From Devosia sp. Root436 (GTDB lineage: Bacteria; Pseudomonadota; Alphaproteobacteria; Rhizobiales; Devosiaceae): a stretch of 64,000 bases of DNA. Under the pieces are notes generated by a model, which saw only the letters and a program-made list of their open reading frames with translations, did not search any database and was not told where the DNA came from. This document shows positions 25,366-34,899 of the stretch, piece by piece (the first letter of the stretch is position 1; the number at the start of each line of letters is the position of its first letter). Both the position numbers and the translations under genes were made by a program. The stretch covers positions 706,264 to 770,263 of the forward strand of contig NZ_LMEM01000001.1 of the NCBI RefSeq assembly GCF_001426345.1, given 5' to 3'.

Positions 25366-26169
25366 TTACTTCGGCTCTTTCCGCGGCACGTCCTTGAGCT
25401 TGTCCAGCAAATACGCATGCGTCGCCTTGTTGGCGACCAGCAGCGTGCCGGTGCGTTCGTAGATGTCAGGGCCACGGCCCCACCAGTCGGTGACCACACC
25501 GCCGGCTTCCTGCACCAGCAAAATTCCGGCTGCCGTATCGACGAAGCCGGTTTCCTCGTAATATCCGGTCAGCCGGCCCATCGCGACATAGGCGCAGCTA
25601 TTGGCGGCGCTGCCGACGACGCGGACGGCGCCGATGGGGGCCCGGATAGTGTCGAGACGCTCATAGGCGCCCGGATAGAGCTGCAGGCCCGGGGTGGGCA
25701 GGCCGGTACCCACGTTGAACAGGCCAATATCGGCCTGTTCGCTCACCTTGAGCCGTTCCCCGTTCATGAAGGCGCCCTGCCCCGGAATGGCGGTGAACAT
25801 CTCGTCGGCGGGCGGATTGTAGAGCACCGCGCAGACCGTCTCGTTGCCGCGGCGCAGCGCGATGGAGATGGTGTAGTGCATGCCATTGATGAAATTGGTC
25901 GTGCCGTCGATAGGGTCGACCAGCCAGCGATGTTCGTTATCGGTGTCGACCGGGGCGAATTCCTCCCCGGTGAAGCTCCAGTCCGGATAGCGTTCGAACA
26001 GGAATTTGCGGATCAGCAGCTCGCTTTCCTTGTCGGCTTCGGAGACGAAGTCTGCCGGCCCCTTGATGCCGATTTCGAGGTCGCGGAAGCGCTTGAAATA
26101 GCCCAGCGTCAGGGCTCCGGCTTCGCGGGCGACAGCAACCATGTCCGCGAGGACAGCATCGTAGTTCAT
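25366..26169 (-). CDS. Inositol monophosphatase family protein
   Basis: The 267-residue phosphatase shows the Li-sensitive superfamily motifs: GEE at 68-70, WLVDPIDGTTNF at 82-93 with metal ligands Asp85 and Asp88, and FVDTAAGILLVQEAGG near the C-terminus. It could act on inositol-1-phosphate, 3'-phosphoadenosine nucleotides or sugar phosphates; sequence does not decide. It starts 14 bp after the Na/Pi cotransporter stop and is probably in one operon with it. Confidence 0.9.
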   Translation of the reverse strand: MNYDAVLADMVAVAREAGALTLGYFKRFRDLEIGIKGPADFVSEADKESELLIRKFLFERYPDWSFTGEEFAPVDTDNEHRWLVDPIDGTTNFINGMHYTISIALRRGNETVCAVLYNPPADEMFTAIPGQGAFMNGERLKVSEQADIGLFNVGTGLPTPGLQLYPGAYERLDTIRAPIGAVRVVGSAANSCAYVAMGRLTGYYEETGFVDTAAGILLVQEAGGVVTDWWGRGPDIYERTGTLLVANKATHAYLLDKLKDVPRKEPK

Positions 26170-26183
26170 GGGAAACTCCGCAA

Positions 26184-27857
26184 TTACTCAGAGGCCGTCT
26201 TCGGTTCGAGCACGGCATTGGGGCGCAGGCGGCTCTCGTCGAGCTCACCCTTGGTTTCGAGGATGGGATAGGCGACCGAGGCCAGGTGCGCGGTGATGCG
26301 CTTGAGGTCGCGCAGGATGTCGAGATGCAGCGAGCTGGTTTCGACCGAAGCCGGCACGCGCTCGCGCACGCGCTGGATATGCTTGCTGGCCGAGCGGGCC
26401 TCGAGCCGGCGCACATCGACCTTGGCGGCGACCAGTTGCCGTGCCAGTTGCGGATCGCGGGTCATGAACACGGTCTGGCTCAGCTGCATGTTGAGAATAG
26501 TCTTTTCATAGAGCGCGACGATTTCGGCCAGGCCATCGGCCGAAAATCTCAGTTGCCGCTTGGCGATCTTGCCGGCAACGTCGCAGAGCCCGCTTTCGAC
26601 GATATCGCCTACATGCTCCAGGTTGATGGCAAAGCTCATGATTTCCGCGGAACGCCGGGCATCGTCCTCGTCCAGCTCGGTCTGGTCGAGCCGGGTCAGG
26701 TATAGCTTGATGGCCTGGTTGAACGCATCGACGTCGTCATCGAGCAGCGACACCGTGCTGCGCGTGGCGGGGCCCGGCTTGCGCAGGGCATCGAGGCTCC
26801 CTTCCAGCATGCGCAGCACGATATCGCTGACCCGCAGCGTCTCGCGTTCTGCCGCGGCCAGCGCAATGGTAGGCGTGTCGAGCACGGTATCGTCGAGATA
26901 GCGCGTGCCGCGCTCCGGCGTGGCGGGCTTCGGGATGGCCAGGGAAGCCAGCTTGCCGATCGGCCCGAGCAGCGGCAGGAACAGCCCCAGCAGCGCCAGG
27001 TTGAAGCCGATATGGGCGGCAATGGTCAGGTCGTCGGTGTCCGGCAGGACAGTCTGCAGCAGCGCGGCCGCCGGCACGGCGAAGCTGGTCAGCACGATGG
27101 CGCCGATGGCGCGGACGACCAGATTGGCCAGCGTCAGCCGGCGCGCTTCGGTGCCTTCGCGCAGCGTCGCCAGCAGCGGCGGAATGGCACCGCCGAGATT
27201 GGCGCCCGCCACCAGCGTCACCGCCAGCGGCGGCGGCACGATGCCCGCCGAGGCCAGCAAGGCAACGAACAGCACGACGGCCAGGCTCGACGAGGAAACG
27301 AAAGCCAGGACCGCCGCCAGGATCAGCGCGAAGGCCGGCGCGTCGCTTAACCCCGAGAGAATGGCGACCATCACCTCGGATTCGCGCAGCGGGTCGGTGA
27401 CATTGCCGACCAGTTGCAGCGCCAGCAGCATCAGGCCGAGGCCGAGAACGGCGCGGCCCATGCCCTTGCCGCGCGCATATTTGCTCAGCGAAAACAGCGT
27501 GACGCCAACCAGGATCATGGCCGAGGCGAACCAGTGCACATCGAGCGACAGGATCACCGCCGCTATGGACGTACCCACATTGGCCCCCAGCATCACCGCC
27601 TGGGCCATGCGCGGCTTGATCGCCCCATTGGAGGCAAAGCTCGCCGTGATGACCGCCGTGGCGGTGGAGGATTGCAACGCCAGCGTCGCCACGATGCCGG
27701 ACAGAACGGCCGAGAAGCGATTGCCCGTGCCCTTGGCGATCCACAGGCGCAACGATGCCCCGAACGCCCGCATGACGCCGGTCTTGATCATCCGCAGCCC
27801 CCAGAGCAGCAGAGCCCCGGCGCCAAGCAGGTTGATCAACTGAATCGTAGAATGCAT
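26184..27857 (-). CDS. Na+/phosphate cotransporter with PhoU-like domain
   Basis: The 557-residue protein has a NptA/YjbB-type membrane part with two Na_Pi_cotrans repeats. The first contains QSSTATAVITASFASNGAI, with the QSSTA signature. The second contains VASSGxxP-like FVSSSSLAVVLFVALLASAG. The C-terminal 200 residues form helical PhoU-like hairpins (ISFAINLEHVGDIVESGL-type segment). It would move phosphate across the inner membrane, in YjbB mainly outward. A PHO-like double repeat lies just upstream of its ATG. Confidence 0.9.
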   Translation of the reverse strand: MHSTIQLINLLGAGALLLWGLRMIKTGVMRAFGASLRLWIAKGTGNRFSAVLSGIVATLALQSSTATAVITASFASNGAIKPRMAQAVMLGANVGTSIAAVILSLDVHWFASAMILVGVTLFSLSKYARGKGMGRAVLGLGLMLLALQLVGNVTDPLRESEVMVAILSGLSDAPAFALILAAVLAFVSSSSLAVVLFVALLASAGIVPPPLAVTLVAGANLGGAIPPLLATLREGTEARRLTLANLVVRAIGAIVLTSFAVPAAALLQTVLPDTDDLTIAAHIGFNLALLGLFLPLLGPIGKLASLAIPKPATPERGTRYLDDTVLDTPTIALAAAERETLRVSDIVLRMLEGSLDALRKPGPATRSTVSLLDDDVDAFNQAIKLYLTRLDQTELDEDDARRSAEIMSFAINLEHVGDIVESGLCDVAGKIAKRQLRFSADGLAEIVALYEKTILNMQLSQTVFMTRDPQLARQLVAAKVDVRRLEARSASKHIQRVRERVPASVETSSLHLDILRDLKRITAHLASVAYPILETKGELDESRLRPNAVLEPKTASE

Positions 27858-27867
27858 GTTCCCTTAC

Positions 27868-27885
27868 CGGACAGATTTAGAACAG
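27868..27885 (-). promoter_or_regulatory. Weak PHO-like repeat upstream of the Na/Pi cotransporter
   Basis: On the minus strand the sequence reads CTGTTCT-AAAT-CTGTCCG, two 7-bp units with the 4-bp spacing of a Pho box. It ends only about 10 bp before the ATG, too close for a usual promoter element, so it may be chance. Confidence 0.3.
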
Positions 27886-27921
27886 GCATTGTACGCCAGT
27901 TCACGAGTCTGTCGAATGATT

Positions 27922-30003
27922 TTAGGCGCCAACCAGTTCCGGTTGTCCAGTAACCGTGCGCAACCTCAATTCATCCGCCCGGATGCAGGCGAAACGATGG
28001 TCCGCGGTGCCTTCGAGGGGCGGCATAACCGCGCGGCAGGCGGGTTGGGCATATTGGCAGCGATCGGCAAAGCTGCAGCCGACAAGCTGCTGGCTGGGGT
28101 CCGGCACATGGCCGCCGAGGCGGATGCGGTCCCTGGGCTTGCTGACGCCGCGGCCCGGAATGGCCGCCAGCAGGGCCTCGGTGTAGGGATGGCGCGGATT
28201 GCGGAAAATGGCTTCGGTGCTGCCGATCTCGACGATCCGCCCGGCATACATCACCGCCACGCGGTCGCTGATATTGGCGATGACGCCGAGGTCGTGGCTG
28301 ACGAAGAGATAGGTCAGCCCCATCTCCGCCTGCAGGGACTTCATCATGTTGATGATCTGGGTCTGCACGGACACATCGAGCGCCGACACCGCCTCGTCGG
28401 CAATCACCAGCCGCGGGTCCGATGCCAAAGCTCGGGCAATGGCGATGCGCTGGCGCTGGCCGCCGGAAAAGGCATGCGGATAGCGCTCGGCATAATCCGG
28501 GCTCAGCCCGACTTTCGACAGCAGCGCCTGCACCTTCGCTTCGATCTCGCCGGCGCTGAACCGGCTGTTGACCTGCAGCACCTCCCCTATGATGTCGCGC
28601 ACCCGCATACGCGGATTGAGCGAACCGGTCGGGTCCTGGAAGATCATGCGGATATCGGTGCGCAGGCGTTTTGCCGTGGCGCCCCGTGCGGTGAGCAGGT
28701 CCGCCGGCTCGTGCTCGCCATCGGCAAAGCGGATGGCGCCGCCATCGGCGCGATGCAGTCCGACAATGGTCTGGCCGAGCGTGGACTTGCCGCAGCCGCT
28801 CTCGCCCACCAGCCCCAGCGTTTCACCGGGATAGATATCGAGCGAGATATCGTTGACCGCCCGCACCGCCCCCGTCTGGCGCTGGAAAAATCCCGAGCGG
28901 ATGGGGAAATGCTTGTGCAGGTCGCGCACGCTGAGCAGCGGTTCCATGCTCTCGGCGCGCCGCTCCGCGGGCGCAACGGCCGCCGGGGTGCGCGTCGCAT
29001 GTTTGTCGATCTTTGCCGCCTGCGGACCATAGGCATGGCAGGCGACCATGTGGTCATTGCCAAGCTCGGTCTCCAGCACCGAAATCATGTTGCAGAAGCC
29101 GGCCACCGCCCATTCGCAGCGCGGATGAAACGAACATCCCGTCGGCCGCAGAGCCGGCGGCGGCACCATGCCCGGAATAGCCTTGAGCGGCGCCTTGAAA
29201 TCCCCGTCGAGCCGCGGCATCGAGGCGAGCAGCCCGCGTGTATAGGGGTGCCTGGGATGCTCCAGCACCTCCTTCACCGGCCCGCGCTCGACGATCTTGC
29301 CGAGATACATCACCGCCACCTCGTCGGCGATTTCGGCCACCACGCCGAGATCGTGGGTGATGAACAGCACCGCCATGCCGCTGTCGCGCTGCAATTGTGC
29401 CAGCAGGTCGAGAATATTGGCCTGCGTGGTCACATCCAACGCCGTGGTCGGCTCGTCCGCGATCAGCAGGCGCGGCTGGTTGATCAGCGCCATGGCGATC
29501 ATCGCTCGCTGCCGCTGCCCGCCCGAGAGCTGGAACGTATAGCTGTCATAGCGCCGTTCCGGGTCGGGCATGCCGACCTGTTCGAGCATGCGAATACCCT
29601 CGGCCCGCGCCTCCTTCTCGCTCATCTTGCGGTGCAGGGTCAGCGCTTCGCTGATCTGGTTGCCGATGGTGTAGAGCGGCGAGAGAAAGCTCATCGGCTC
29701 CTGGTGGATCATGGCGATATCGGCGCCACGCACATGGCGCATTACTGGACTGGTCGGCTTGGTGGCCGCAATATCGAGCACAGCGCCATTGGCCTGGCGC
29801 AGGTTGATCGCCCCGCCCGAAACCCTTCCTGGATGGTCGATGACCTGCAGGATCGCCTTGGCCGTCACCGACTTGCCACAGCCGCTCTCGCCCACCAGGC
29901 ACAGCGTCTTGCCGGCGGGAATATCGAGGTCGAGCCCGGTCACCACGTCCACCGAATGGGCGAAGGTGATGGTGAGGTCGCGGATTTCTACCAGATTGTC
30001 CAT
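27922..30003 (-). CDS. Fused double ABC ATPase of a Dpp-type importer
   Basis: The 693-residue protein fuses the DppD-like and DppF-like ATPases. Domain 1 has GESGCGKS near residue 39, LSGGQRQR and [12 protein letters not shown]. Domain 2 starts near 350 with [20 protein letters not shown] and [12 protein letters not shown]. Each half ends in an oligopeptide-type tail ([19 protein letters not shown]). It is the last gene of an operon with two permeases and a binding protein. Fused ATPases of this kind are common in Hyphomicrobiales for peptide or oligosaccharide import. Confidence 0.93.
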   Translation of the reverse strand: MDNLVEIRDLTITFAHSVDVVTGLDLDIPAGKTLCLVGESGCGKSVTAKAILQVIDHPGRVSGGAINLRQANGAVLDIAATKPTSPVMRHVRGADIAMIHQEPMSFLSPLYTIGNQISEALTLHRKMSEKEARAEGIRMLEQVGMPDPERRYDSYTFQLSGGQRQRAMIAMALINQPRLLIADEPTTALDVTTQANILDLLAQLQRDSGMAVLFITHDLGVVAEIADEVAVMYLGKIVERGPVKEVLEHPRHPYTRGLLASMPRLDGDFKAPLKAIPGMVPPPALRPTGCSFHPRCEWAVAGFCNMISVLETELGNDHMVACHAYGPQAAKIDKHATRTPAAVAPAERRAESMEPLLSVRDLHKHFPIRSGFFQRQTGAVRAVNDISLDIYPGETLGLVGESGCGKSTLGQTIVGLHRADGGAIRFADGEHEPADLLTARGATAKRLRTDIRMIFQDPTGSLNPRMRVRDIIGEVLQVNSRFSAGEIEAKVQALLSKVGLSPDYAERYPHAFSGGQRQRIAIARALASDPRLVIADEAVSALDVSVQTQIINMMKSLQAEMGLTYLFVSHDLGVIANISDRVAVMYAGRIVEIGSTEAIFRNPRHPYTEALLAAIPGRGVSKPRDRIRLGGHVPDPSQQLVGCSFADRCQYAQPACRAVMPPLEGTADHRFACIRADELRLRTVTGQPELVGA

Positions 30004-30008
30004 CAGCC

Positions 30009-31157
30009 TCAGTCCGAATAGGGGTCGGCCGCGTCGCGCAGACCGTCACCGAGGAAGTTGAGCGCCAGCACGGCGATGACCACCGCCCCGCCCGGCAGCA
30101 GCAGCCAGGGCGCGGAAGCAATGGTGCGCACATTCTGCGCCTCCTGCAGCAGCACGCCCCAGCTGACGATGGGCGTCCTCAGCCCGATGCCGAGGTAGCT
30201 CAGCGCCGTCTCGGCCAGGATCATGCCGGGAATGGCCAGCGACACCGTGGCGATGATGTGGCTGAGGAAGCTCGGCAGCATGTGCCGGAAGATGATGCGC
30301 ACCGGCCCGCAGCCATCGAGCCGCGCCGCCTTGACGAAATCCTCGCTGCGCATGGCCAGGAACCGGCCGCGCACCACGCGCGCCAGGCTGGTCCAGCCCA
30401 GCACCGACAGGATGATGGTGATGAGGAAATAGACCTGCAATGGCGGCACCGATTGCGGAATGGCCGCTGCCAGCCCGATCCACAGCGGAATCGCGGGCAC
30501 CGACTGGATGAATTCGATGAAGCGCTGGATGAGGTTGTCCACCACGCCGCCGAACAGCCCGGAAATACCGCCTATCAGGATGCCGAAGACCAGGCTGAGC
30601 GCCACCCCGATCAGCCCGATGGTCATGGAAATGCGGGTGCCGTAGATGGTGCGGCTGAGAATGTCGCGGCCCAACCGGTCGGCCCCGGCCAGGAAGAAGG
30701 GCTGGCCCGCCTCGACCGCGCCGAACAGGTGCCGGTCGGTCGGGATCAGCCCGAGCAGCCGGTAGGGCTCGCCCTGCACGAAGAAGCCGATGGGAATGAC
30801 GGTTTCCGGATCGGGGACAAACAGGCGCCGGCCCGAATTGTAGTCGATCTCGGTCTTGTAGGCAGTGACATGGGGCAGGAAACGCCAGCCCTCGCCGTCA
30901 TCGCGTCCCCACTGGATCGCCTGGGGCGGCGCATAGCTGTAGCTCGGATTATAGGCCTCCAGCGTCACCGGCGCGAGGAATTCAGGGATCAGCGCCACGA
31001 TATAGGCCAGGATAACCACGATGCCGCCGGCAACGCCCAGCCTGTGGCGCAGGAATTTCTGCCAGACCAGGGCCCAGTGCCCGTCATAGCCGCGCCCGCG
31101 CTGGTGAACGGCGGCGATAGGAGCGACCTGTCCGGTGGTTTCGTCGAAGGTGCTCAT
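30009..31157 (-). CDS. Dpp-type ABC permease (DppC-like), extended
   Basis: The ATG at 31157 follows GGGAGC and gives 382 residues, longer than the usual 280-300. The extra length is a periplasmic segment of about 100 residues after the first helix (residues about 60-155), as in YejE-like and rhizobial oligosaccharide permeases. Family motifs are GADRLGRDILSRTIYG and RGRFLAMRSEDFVKAARLDG, the coupling loop. The gene precedes the fused ATPase by 5 bp. Confidence 0.88.
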   Translation of the reverse strand: MSTFDETTGQVAPIAAVHQRGRGYDGHWALVWQKFLRHRLGVAGGIVVILAYIVALIPEFLAPVTLEAYNPSYSYAPPQAIQWGRDDGEGWRFLPHVTAYKTEIDYNSGRRLFVPDPETVIPIGFFVQGEPYRLLGLIPTDRHLFGAVEAGQPFFLAGADRLGRDILSRTIYGTRISMTIGLIGVALSLVFGILIGGISGLFGGVVDNLIQRFIEFIQSVPAIPLWIGLAAAIPQSVPPLQVYFLITIILSVLGWTSLARVVRGRFLAMRSEDFVKAARLDGCGPVRIIFRHMLPSFLSHIIATVSLAIPGMILAETALSYLGIGLRTPIVSWGVLLQEAQNVRTIASAPWLLLPGGAVVIAVLALNFLGDGLRDAADPYSD

Positions 31158-31189
31158 GGACGGGCTCCCGACACTTGAGCACTTTGGGA

Positions 31190-31378
31190 GCACGCCACCC
31201 CCTCCCTAGCTGCGCTAGGGCTCTTCGAGCCAAGCTTCGCTACCCTCCCCTCAAGGGGGAGGCTGAAATCGGGGCTAGGGCACCATCTTACCAAACCCGC
31301 AGGGTTCACCTCCCCCCTTGAGGGGGAGGCAAGCAGAGCTTGGCGCGCAGCGCCTGGCGGCGCTAGGAGGGGGGTATG
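31190..31378. repeat. C-rich palindromic repeat inside the importer operon
   Basis: Repeated CCCTCCCCTCAAGGGGGAGG-like palindromes (near 31246-31263 and 31311-31331) and a CCTAGCTGCGCTAGG stem lie between the two permease genes. It sits within an operon and may set different mRNA levels for its two halves. Confidence 0.7.
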
Positions 31379-31414
31379 CTTCCGCATATTCGATGGAACA
31401 ATCGTCATCCGCCC

Positions 31415-32407
31415 CTACCCCTGCTGATACCGGATACGCGGGTCGAGCCAGGCCAGCAGCAGGTCGCTCAGCAATGTCCCGATCACGACCAGCACGCTCA
31501 GCATCAGAATGAAGCTGGCGGCCATATACATGTCCTGGGTACGCAGCGCGTCGAGCAGCAGCGGCCCGGTGGTCTGCAGCCCCATGACGATGGCGACGAT
31601 GGTGCCGCCCGAGACGATCTCGACGAAAATGTCGTTCTGCCCGGAAACGAACGGGTTGAGCGCGTGGCGCACAGGGTACTTCATCAGCAGCCCGAACTCG
31701 CCCTTGCCCTTGGCGCGGGCCGCCGTGACGTAGGGCTTGTGCAATTCGTCCATCAGGTTGGCGCGGATGACGCGAATGACGCTGGCCGTGCCGGCCGTGC
31801 CGAGCACGATCATCGGCAGCCAGAGGTGATTGAGCAGGTCCAGCACCCGGTCCCAGCTCCACGGCGCCTCGAGATATTCGGGCGAGAACAGCCCGCCGAC
31901 ATTCATGCCGAACCAGGCGAAGGCCACATACATCACCGCCAGCGCCAGGAGGAAATTGGGGATGGCCAGGCCGAGGAAACCGAGGAAGGTCGCCAGGTAA
32001 TCGCCGGCCGAATAGCGGCGCACCGCCGAATAGATGCCGATGGGAATAGCCACGACCCAGATGAACAGCAGGCTGGCCACTGACAGCACCACGGTCAGGC
32101 CCAGCCGCGGCCAGATGACATCTTTGACCGGCAGGTTGAACGAGAAGGAATAGCCGAAGTCACCGCGCGTCAGCACGCCGGTTATCCAGTTCCAGTATTG
32201 CACCATGATCGGCAGATCGAGCCCATAGGCCCGGCGCATCGCGTCCTGTTCGGCTATGGGCATGATGTCGCCCTGGGCCGCGCGCAATTCGGCTGTGCGG
32301 GTCACGAAGTCGCCGGGCGGAATGGCGATGACGAGGAAGGAGATGAGCGAGACCGCGATCAGCGCGGGGATCACATAGATGATCCGGCGCAGCATGAATG
32401 ATCCCAT
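31415..32407 (-). CDS. Dpp-type ABC permease (DppB-like)
   Basis: The 330-residue permease begins MLRRIIYVIPALIAVSLISF, the typical first helix, followed by a periplasmic loop with GDFVTRTAELRAAQG. About six helices are present, with the coupling motif NLMDELHKPYVTAARAKGKG and the C-terminal LLLAWLDPRIRYQ. It pairs with the DppC-like permease downstream. Confidence 0.92.
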   Translation of the reverse strand: MGSFMLRRIIYVIPALIAVSLISFLVIAIPPGDFVTRTAELRAAQGDIMPIAEQDAMRRAYGLDLPIMVQYWNWITGVLTRGDFGYSFSFNLPVKDVIWPRLGLTVVLSVASLLFIWVVAIPIGIYSAVRRYSAGDYLATFLGFLGLAIPNFLLALAVMYVAFAWFGMNVGGLFSPEYLEAPWSWDRVLDLLNHLWLPMIVLGTAGTASVIRVIRANLMDELHKPYVTAARAKGKGEFGLLMKYPVRHALNPFVSGQNDIFVEIVSGGTIVAIVMGLQTTGPLLLDALRTQDMYMAASFILMLSVLVVIGTLLSDLLLAWLDPRIRYQQG

Positions 32408-32426
32408 GGTCGGTCTCCTTTGCTTT

Positions 32427-32559
32427 GTGCCACGCCCTCGTGGTTCGAGGCGCTGAAGAAGCGCACCTCACCATGAGCGCTACTCTTGGCGCTGTGCCCC
32501 AGTAGCCCTCGTGGTGAGGCGGGAGCTCTTGCGACCCTCGAACCACGAGGGCGTGGCAC
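32427..32559. repeat. 132-bp nested palindromic element, copy 3
   Basis: Outer arms match copy 1 (GTGCCACGCCCTCGTGG onward, and CGAACCACGAGGGCGTGGCAC at the right end). The inner arms carry single-base changes (ATGAGCGCTACT against AGTAGCCCTCGTGG). It lies between the importer binding-protein gene and the first permease. Confidence 0.9.
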
Positions 32560-32578
32560 GTGCGGCAATTGGAAAATA

Positions 32579-32642
32579 GCCGGCTCCGCAGATGGGAATG
32601 AACGGAGCCGGCCAGGATGGATGGCCCTTGGCGGGGCCATCC
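32579..32642 (-). terminator. Tandem hairpins after the importer binding-protein gene
   Basis: Two stems follow the stop at 32657 on the minus strand. The first is GGATGGCCC/GGGCCATCC (32619-32642). The second is GCCGGCTCCG/CGGAGCCGGC (32579-32612), followed by TATTTTCC. Together they probably end most transcripts and leave reduced read-through into the permeases. Confidence 0.7.
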
Positions 32643-32656
32643 GGCTCTGGGAGAGC

Positions 32657-34651
32657 TTACTCCTTGAAGAAGAAAGTGGCGAAGTTGGCCGGGGCCGGGC
32701 CGGGATAGAGCCAGCCTTCGATCAGCTCGGCCGGCACGTTGTGCAGGTCGTTCTTGACCGAGCGGTAGTAGCCCGCCGGGTTGGCGATGCCGATGGTGAG
32801 GAATTCCTCGGCCAGCAGGTCGGTGAATTCATTCATCAGTTTGGTCTGTTCCTCGCCCACCGTGGTCGGGATAGTGGAACGCAGCTCATAGAGGCGCTGC
32901 ACATTGGCCGGTGGCTCGACCGGTGACCAGCCTTCGGGGAGCTCGGCGTCCGGGTTGAGACGCTTGATGTCCCAGGCAGCCCAGCCAGACCAGTTGCCGA
33001 GCGACCAGTAGCCGTAGTCGTTCATGAAACGGCCGAGATTGAGCAACGGCAACTGGCCACAGCCATTCTCACCCACCCACACGGCAGCGTCGGCATCGGG
33101 CTTGGCGCGGGCGTTCCCGAACAGTTCATCCGAGTGGTAGTTGACCGTCACGTCGAGCCCGGCCTCTTTCCAGGTGCGCTCGATGAGCTGGAAGGCGTCG
33201 ACCGTATCGGGCTTGAAGTCGGCATTGATCTCGACCGAGAACTTGAACGGCTTTCCGTCCGGCCCGACACGCACGCCATCGGCGTTCATCGGGATGATCT
33301 TGTCGAGGTGTTCCGCCGCGGCGGCCAAGTCGAAGTCGGTGAATTCCTTGGCCAGCTTCTCGTTGTAGAACGGCGAGTTCGGCAGCGGCGCCGGCTGGAA
33401 GGGCTCACCCTGGCCCAGATAGATGGTATCGATGATTTCCTGGCGGTTGATGGCCAGGGACACGCCGGCCCGGAAGTCCTTGGAACCAAAGACCTCGGCC
33501 TTGACCGGATCGGGATGGTTCACCGAAAAGCCCAGGACGGCTGTGTTGTAGTCGCAGCTCGTTGCCGGAACCAGGTGGTAGTCGCCCGCTTGCTGGTTGT
33601 CGAAGAACACGGCGCGGTTCTGCGGCGTCGACACGTTGCGCGGCGACATGGTGATCTGGCCCTGGATGGCCTGCAGGAGCGTGACTTCAGGGTCGGCGGC
33701 CACGGTCCAGACACGCTCGTCGATATAGGGGAGCTGCTGGCACGAAGGATCGACGGCGAAGTAATATGGATTGCGAACAAAGGTTACGCGCTCCTTGCCC
33801 AGGATGGAGTCGGTGCCGATCCAGGCCTGGATCGAGGGGCGCTTGGGATCGTTGAACTGGGCGGGGTCGTTGTAGGAGCCGACATTGCCCTTCCACCAGG
33901 CGGCGTAGTCGGTAGCGTTCACGGCGGCCATCATTTCGGCGACACCGTCCGGGTTCAGGTCGATATCGAACTGCTCCATGTAGTGCTTGGGGAACTGCAC
34001 CGCGCGCTGCCCATAGGGGCCGGCCATGTTCTGCAGGAACAGCCCGTTCGGCTGGTCATAGGCGAAGGTCACGGTGTAGTCGTCGACCTTGGTGACGGTG
34101 GGCACGGCGCCATTGTTCTTGAGTTCGGCACGCGGTCCGCCGGTCATGACCTTGGGATTGTTCTCGACCCGCTCCCACCAGAAGATGATGTCGTCGGCGG
34201 TGAAGGGCTGGCCATCGGACCATTTCATGCCTTCGCGCAGGTGGAAGGTATAGCTTTTGGCATCCTCGCTGATGTCCCAGCTCTTGGCGATGCCGGGCAC
34301 CACTTCGGAGCCATCGACGCTCCAGCGCACCAGCGGCTCATAGCCGAACTGGCGGATATCGGCGATATTGCCGCCGCCCCAGCTGTCGATGAACTGGCCG
34401 CCATAGACGCCGATTTCCTCGGCCGGCTGAATGACCAAAGGCTCGAGCGGCAGGCGCTCGGCTACATCGGGCAGCGTGCCGGCATCCACCATTTCCTTGA
34501 GCTGCGGGGCTTCCGTATAGCCGCTTGCGCAGGCATTTGCCGCGTCCTGGGCCTGAGCCGGCACGACGACGGTGCCCGACATGGCCGTTGCACTGAGCAG
34601 CACCGACGTTGTCGCCAGTAGCCGCGTTAGGCCGAAACGATCCTTCTGCAT
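32657..34651 (-). CDS. Family-5 (Dpp/Opp-type) ABC substrate-binding protein
   Basis: The ATG at 34651 follows a GGGAGG ribosome site and gives a 664-residue precursor with a long signal peptide ending VVPAQAQ. SBP_bac_5 features include SWDISEDAKSYTFHLREGMK, WSDGQPFTADDIIFWWERV and SKDFRAGVSLAINRQEI. It is longer than peptide-binding DppA (about 535) and resembles the oversized rhizobial oligosaccharide or glycoside binders, so the cargo may be a sugar oligomer. It is the first gene of the operon and diverges from lacI. Confidence 0.9.
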   Translation of the reverse strand: MQKDRFGLTRLLATTSVLLSATAMSGTVVVPAQAQDAANACASGYTEAPQLKEMVDAGTLPDVAERLPLEPLVIQPAEEIGVYGGQFIDSWGGGNIADIRQFGYEPLVRWSVDGSEVVPGIAKSWDISEDAKSYTFHLREGMKWSDGQPFTADDIIFWWERVENNPKVMTGGPRAELKNNGAVPTVTKVDDYTVTFAYDQPNGLFLQNMAGPYGQRAVQFPKHYMEQFDIDLNPDGVAEMMAAVNATDYAAWWKGNVGSYNDPAQFNDPKRPSIQAWIGTDSILGKERVTFVRNPYYFAVDPSCQQLPYIDERVWTVAADPEVTLLQAIQGQITMSPRNVSTPQNRAVFFDNQQAGDYHLVPATSCDYNTAVLGFSVNHPDPVKAEVFGSKDFRAGVSLAINRQEIIDTIYLGQGEPFQPAPLPNSPFYNEKLAKEFTDFDLAAAAEHLDKIIPMNADGVRVGPDGKPFKFSVEINADFKPDTVDAFQLIERTWKEAGLDVTVNYHSDELFGNARAKPDADAAVWVGENGCGQLPLLNLGRFMNDYGYWSLGNWSGWAAWDIKRLNPDAELPEGWSPVEPPANVQRLYELRSTIPTTVGEEQTKLMNEFTDLLAEEFLTIGIANPAGYYRSVKNDLHNVPAELIEGWLYPGPAPANFATFFFKE

Positions 34652-34778
34652 ATGCTTCCCTCCCACGAAATGATTGTTCGTCACATCCTCCGAGGTCCGG
34701 CCGGTGGGTTTGAGCCGGAAGCCTCACTTCCAAGGGTGCTTTTGCACCTCGTAACTAGTCCCCACGCTTATCGGTTGG

Positions 34779-34827
34779 ATGACGGTATATTGTAAACGTT
34801 TTCAAAACAAGATATGAAAACCGTCAT
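34779..34827. promoter_or_regulatory. LacI-type operator between importer and lacI
   Basis: TGTAAACGTTTTCA at 34791-34804 has the CG-centred form of LacI-family operators. It is bracketed by a larger inverted repeat, ATGACGGT (34780-34787) and ACCGTCAT (34820-34827). A near-identical site in inverse orientation (13 of 14 bases) lies at 36060-36073. The location between divergent genes suits control of both the importer and lacI. Confidence 0.75.
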
Positions 34828-34899
34828 GGCTGGAACGGTGAAAAACCCCTAGCCTGCAAGCTGCTTATCGACCCTTACGAGACTCCAAAGGTTAACAGT

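Noticed and set aside
27856..30021. 721-residue + strand frame opposite the fused ABC ATPase
   Set aside because: Shadow of a protein with complete Walker and signature motifs on the minus strand; composition is atypical.
169..32559. The 132-bp elements as a CRISPR array or insertion sequence
   Set aside because: Copies are 16 kb apart with no spacers, no transposase gene and no visible target duplication; they are palindromic repeats.
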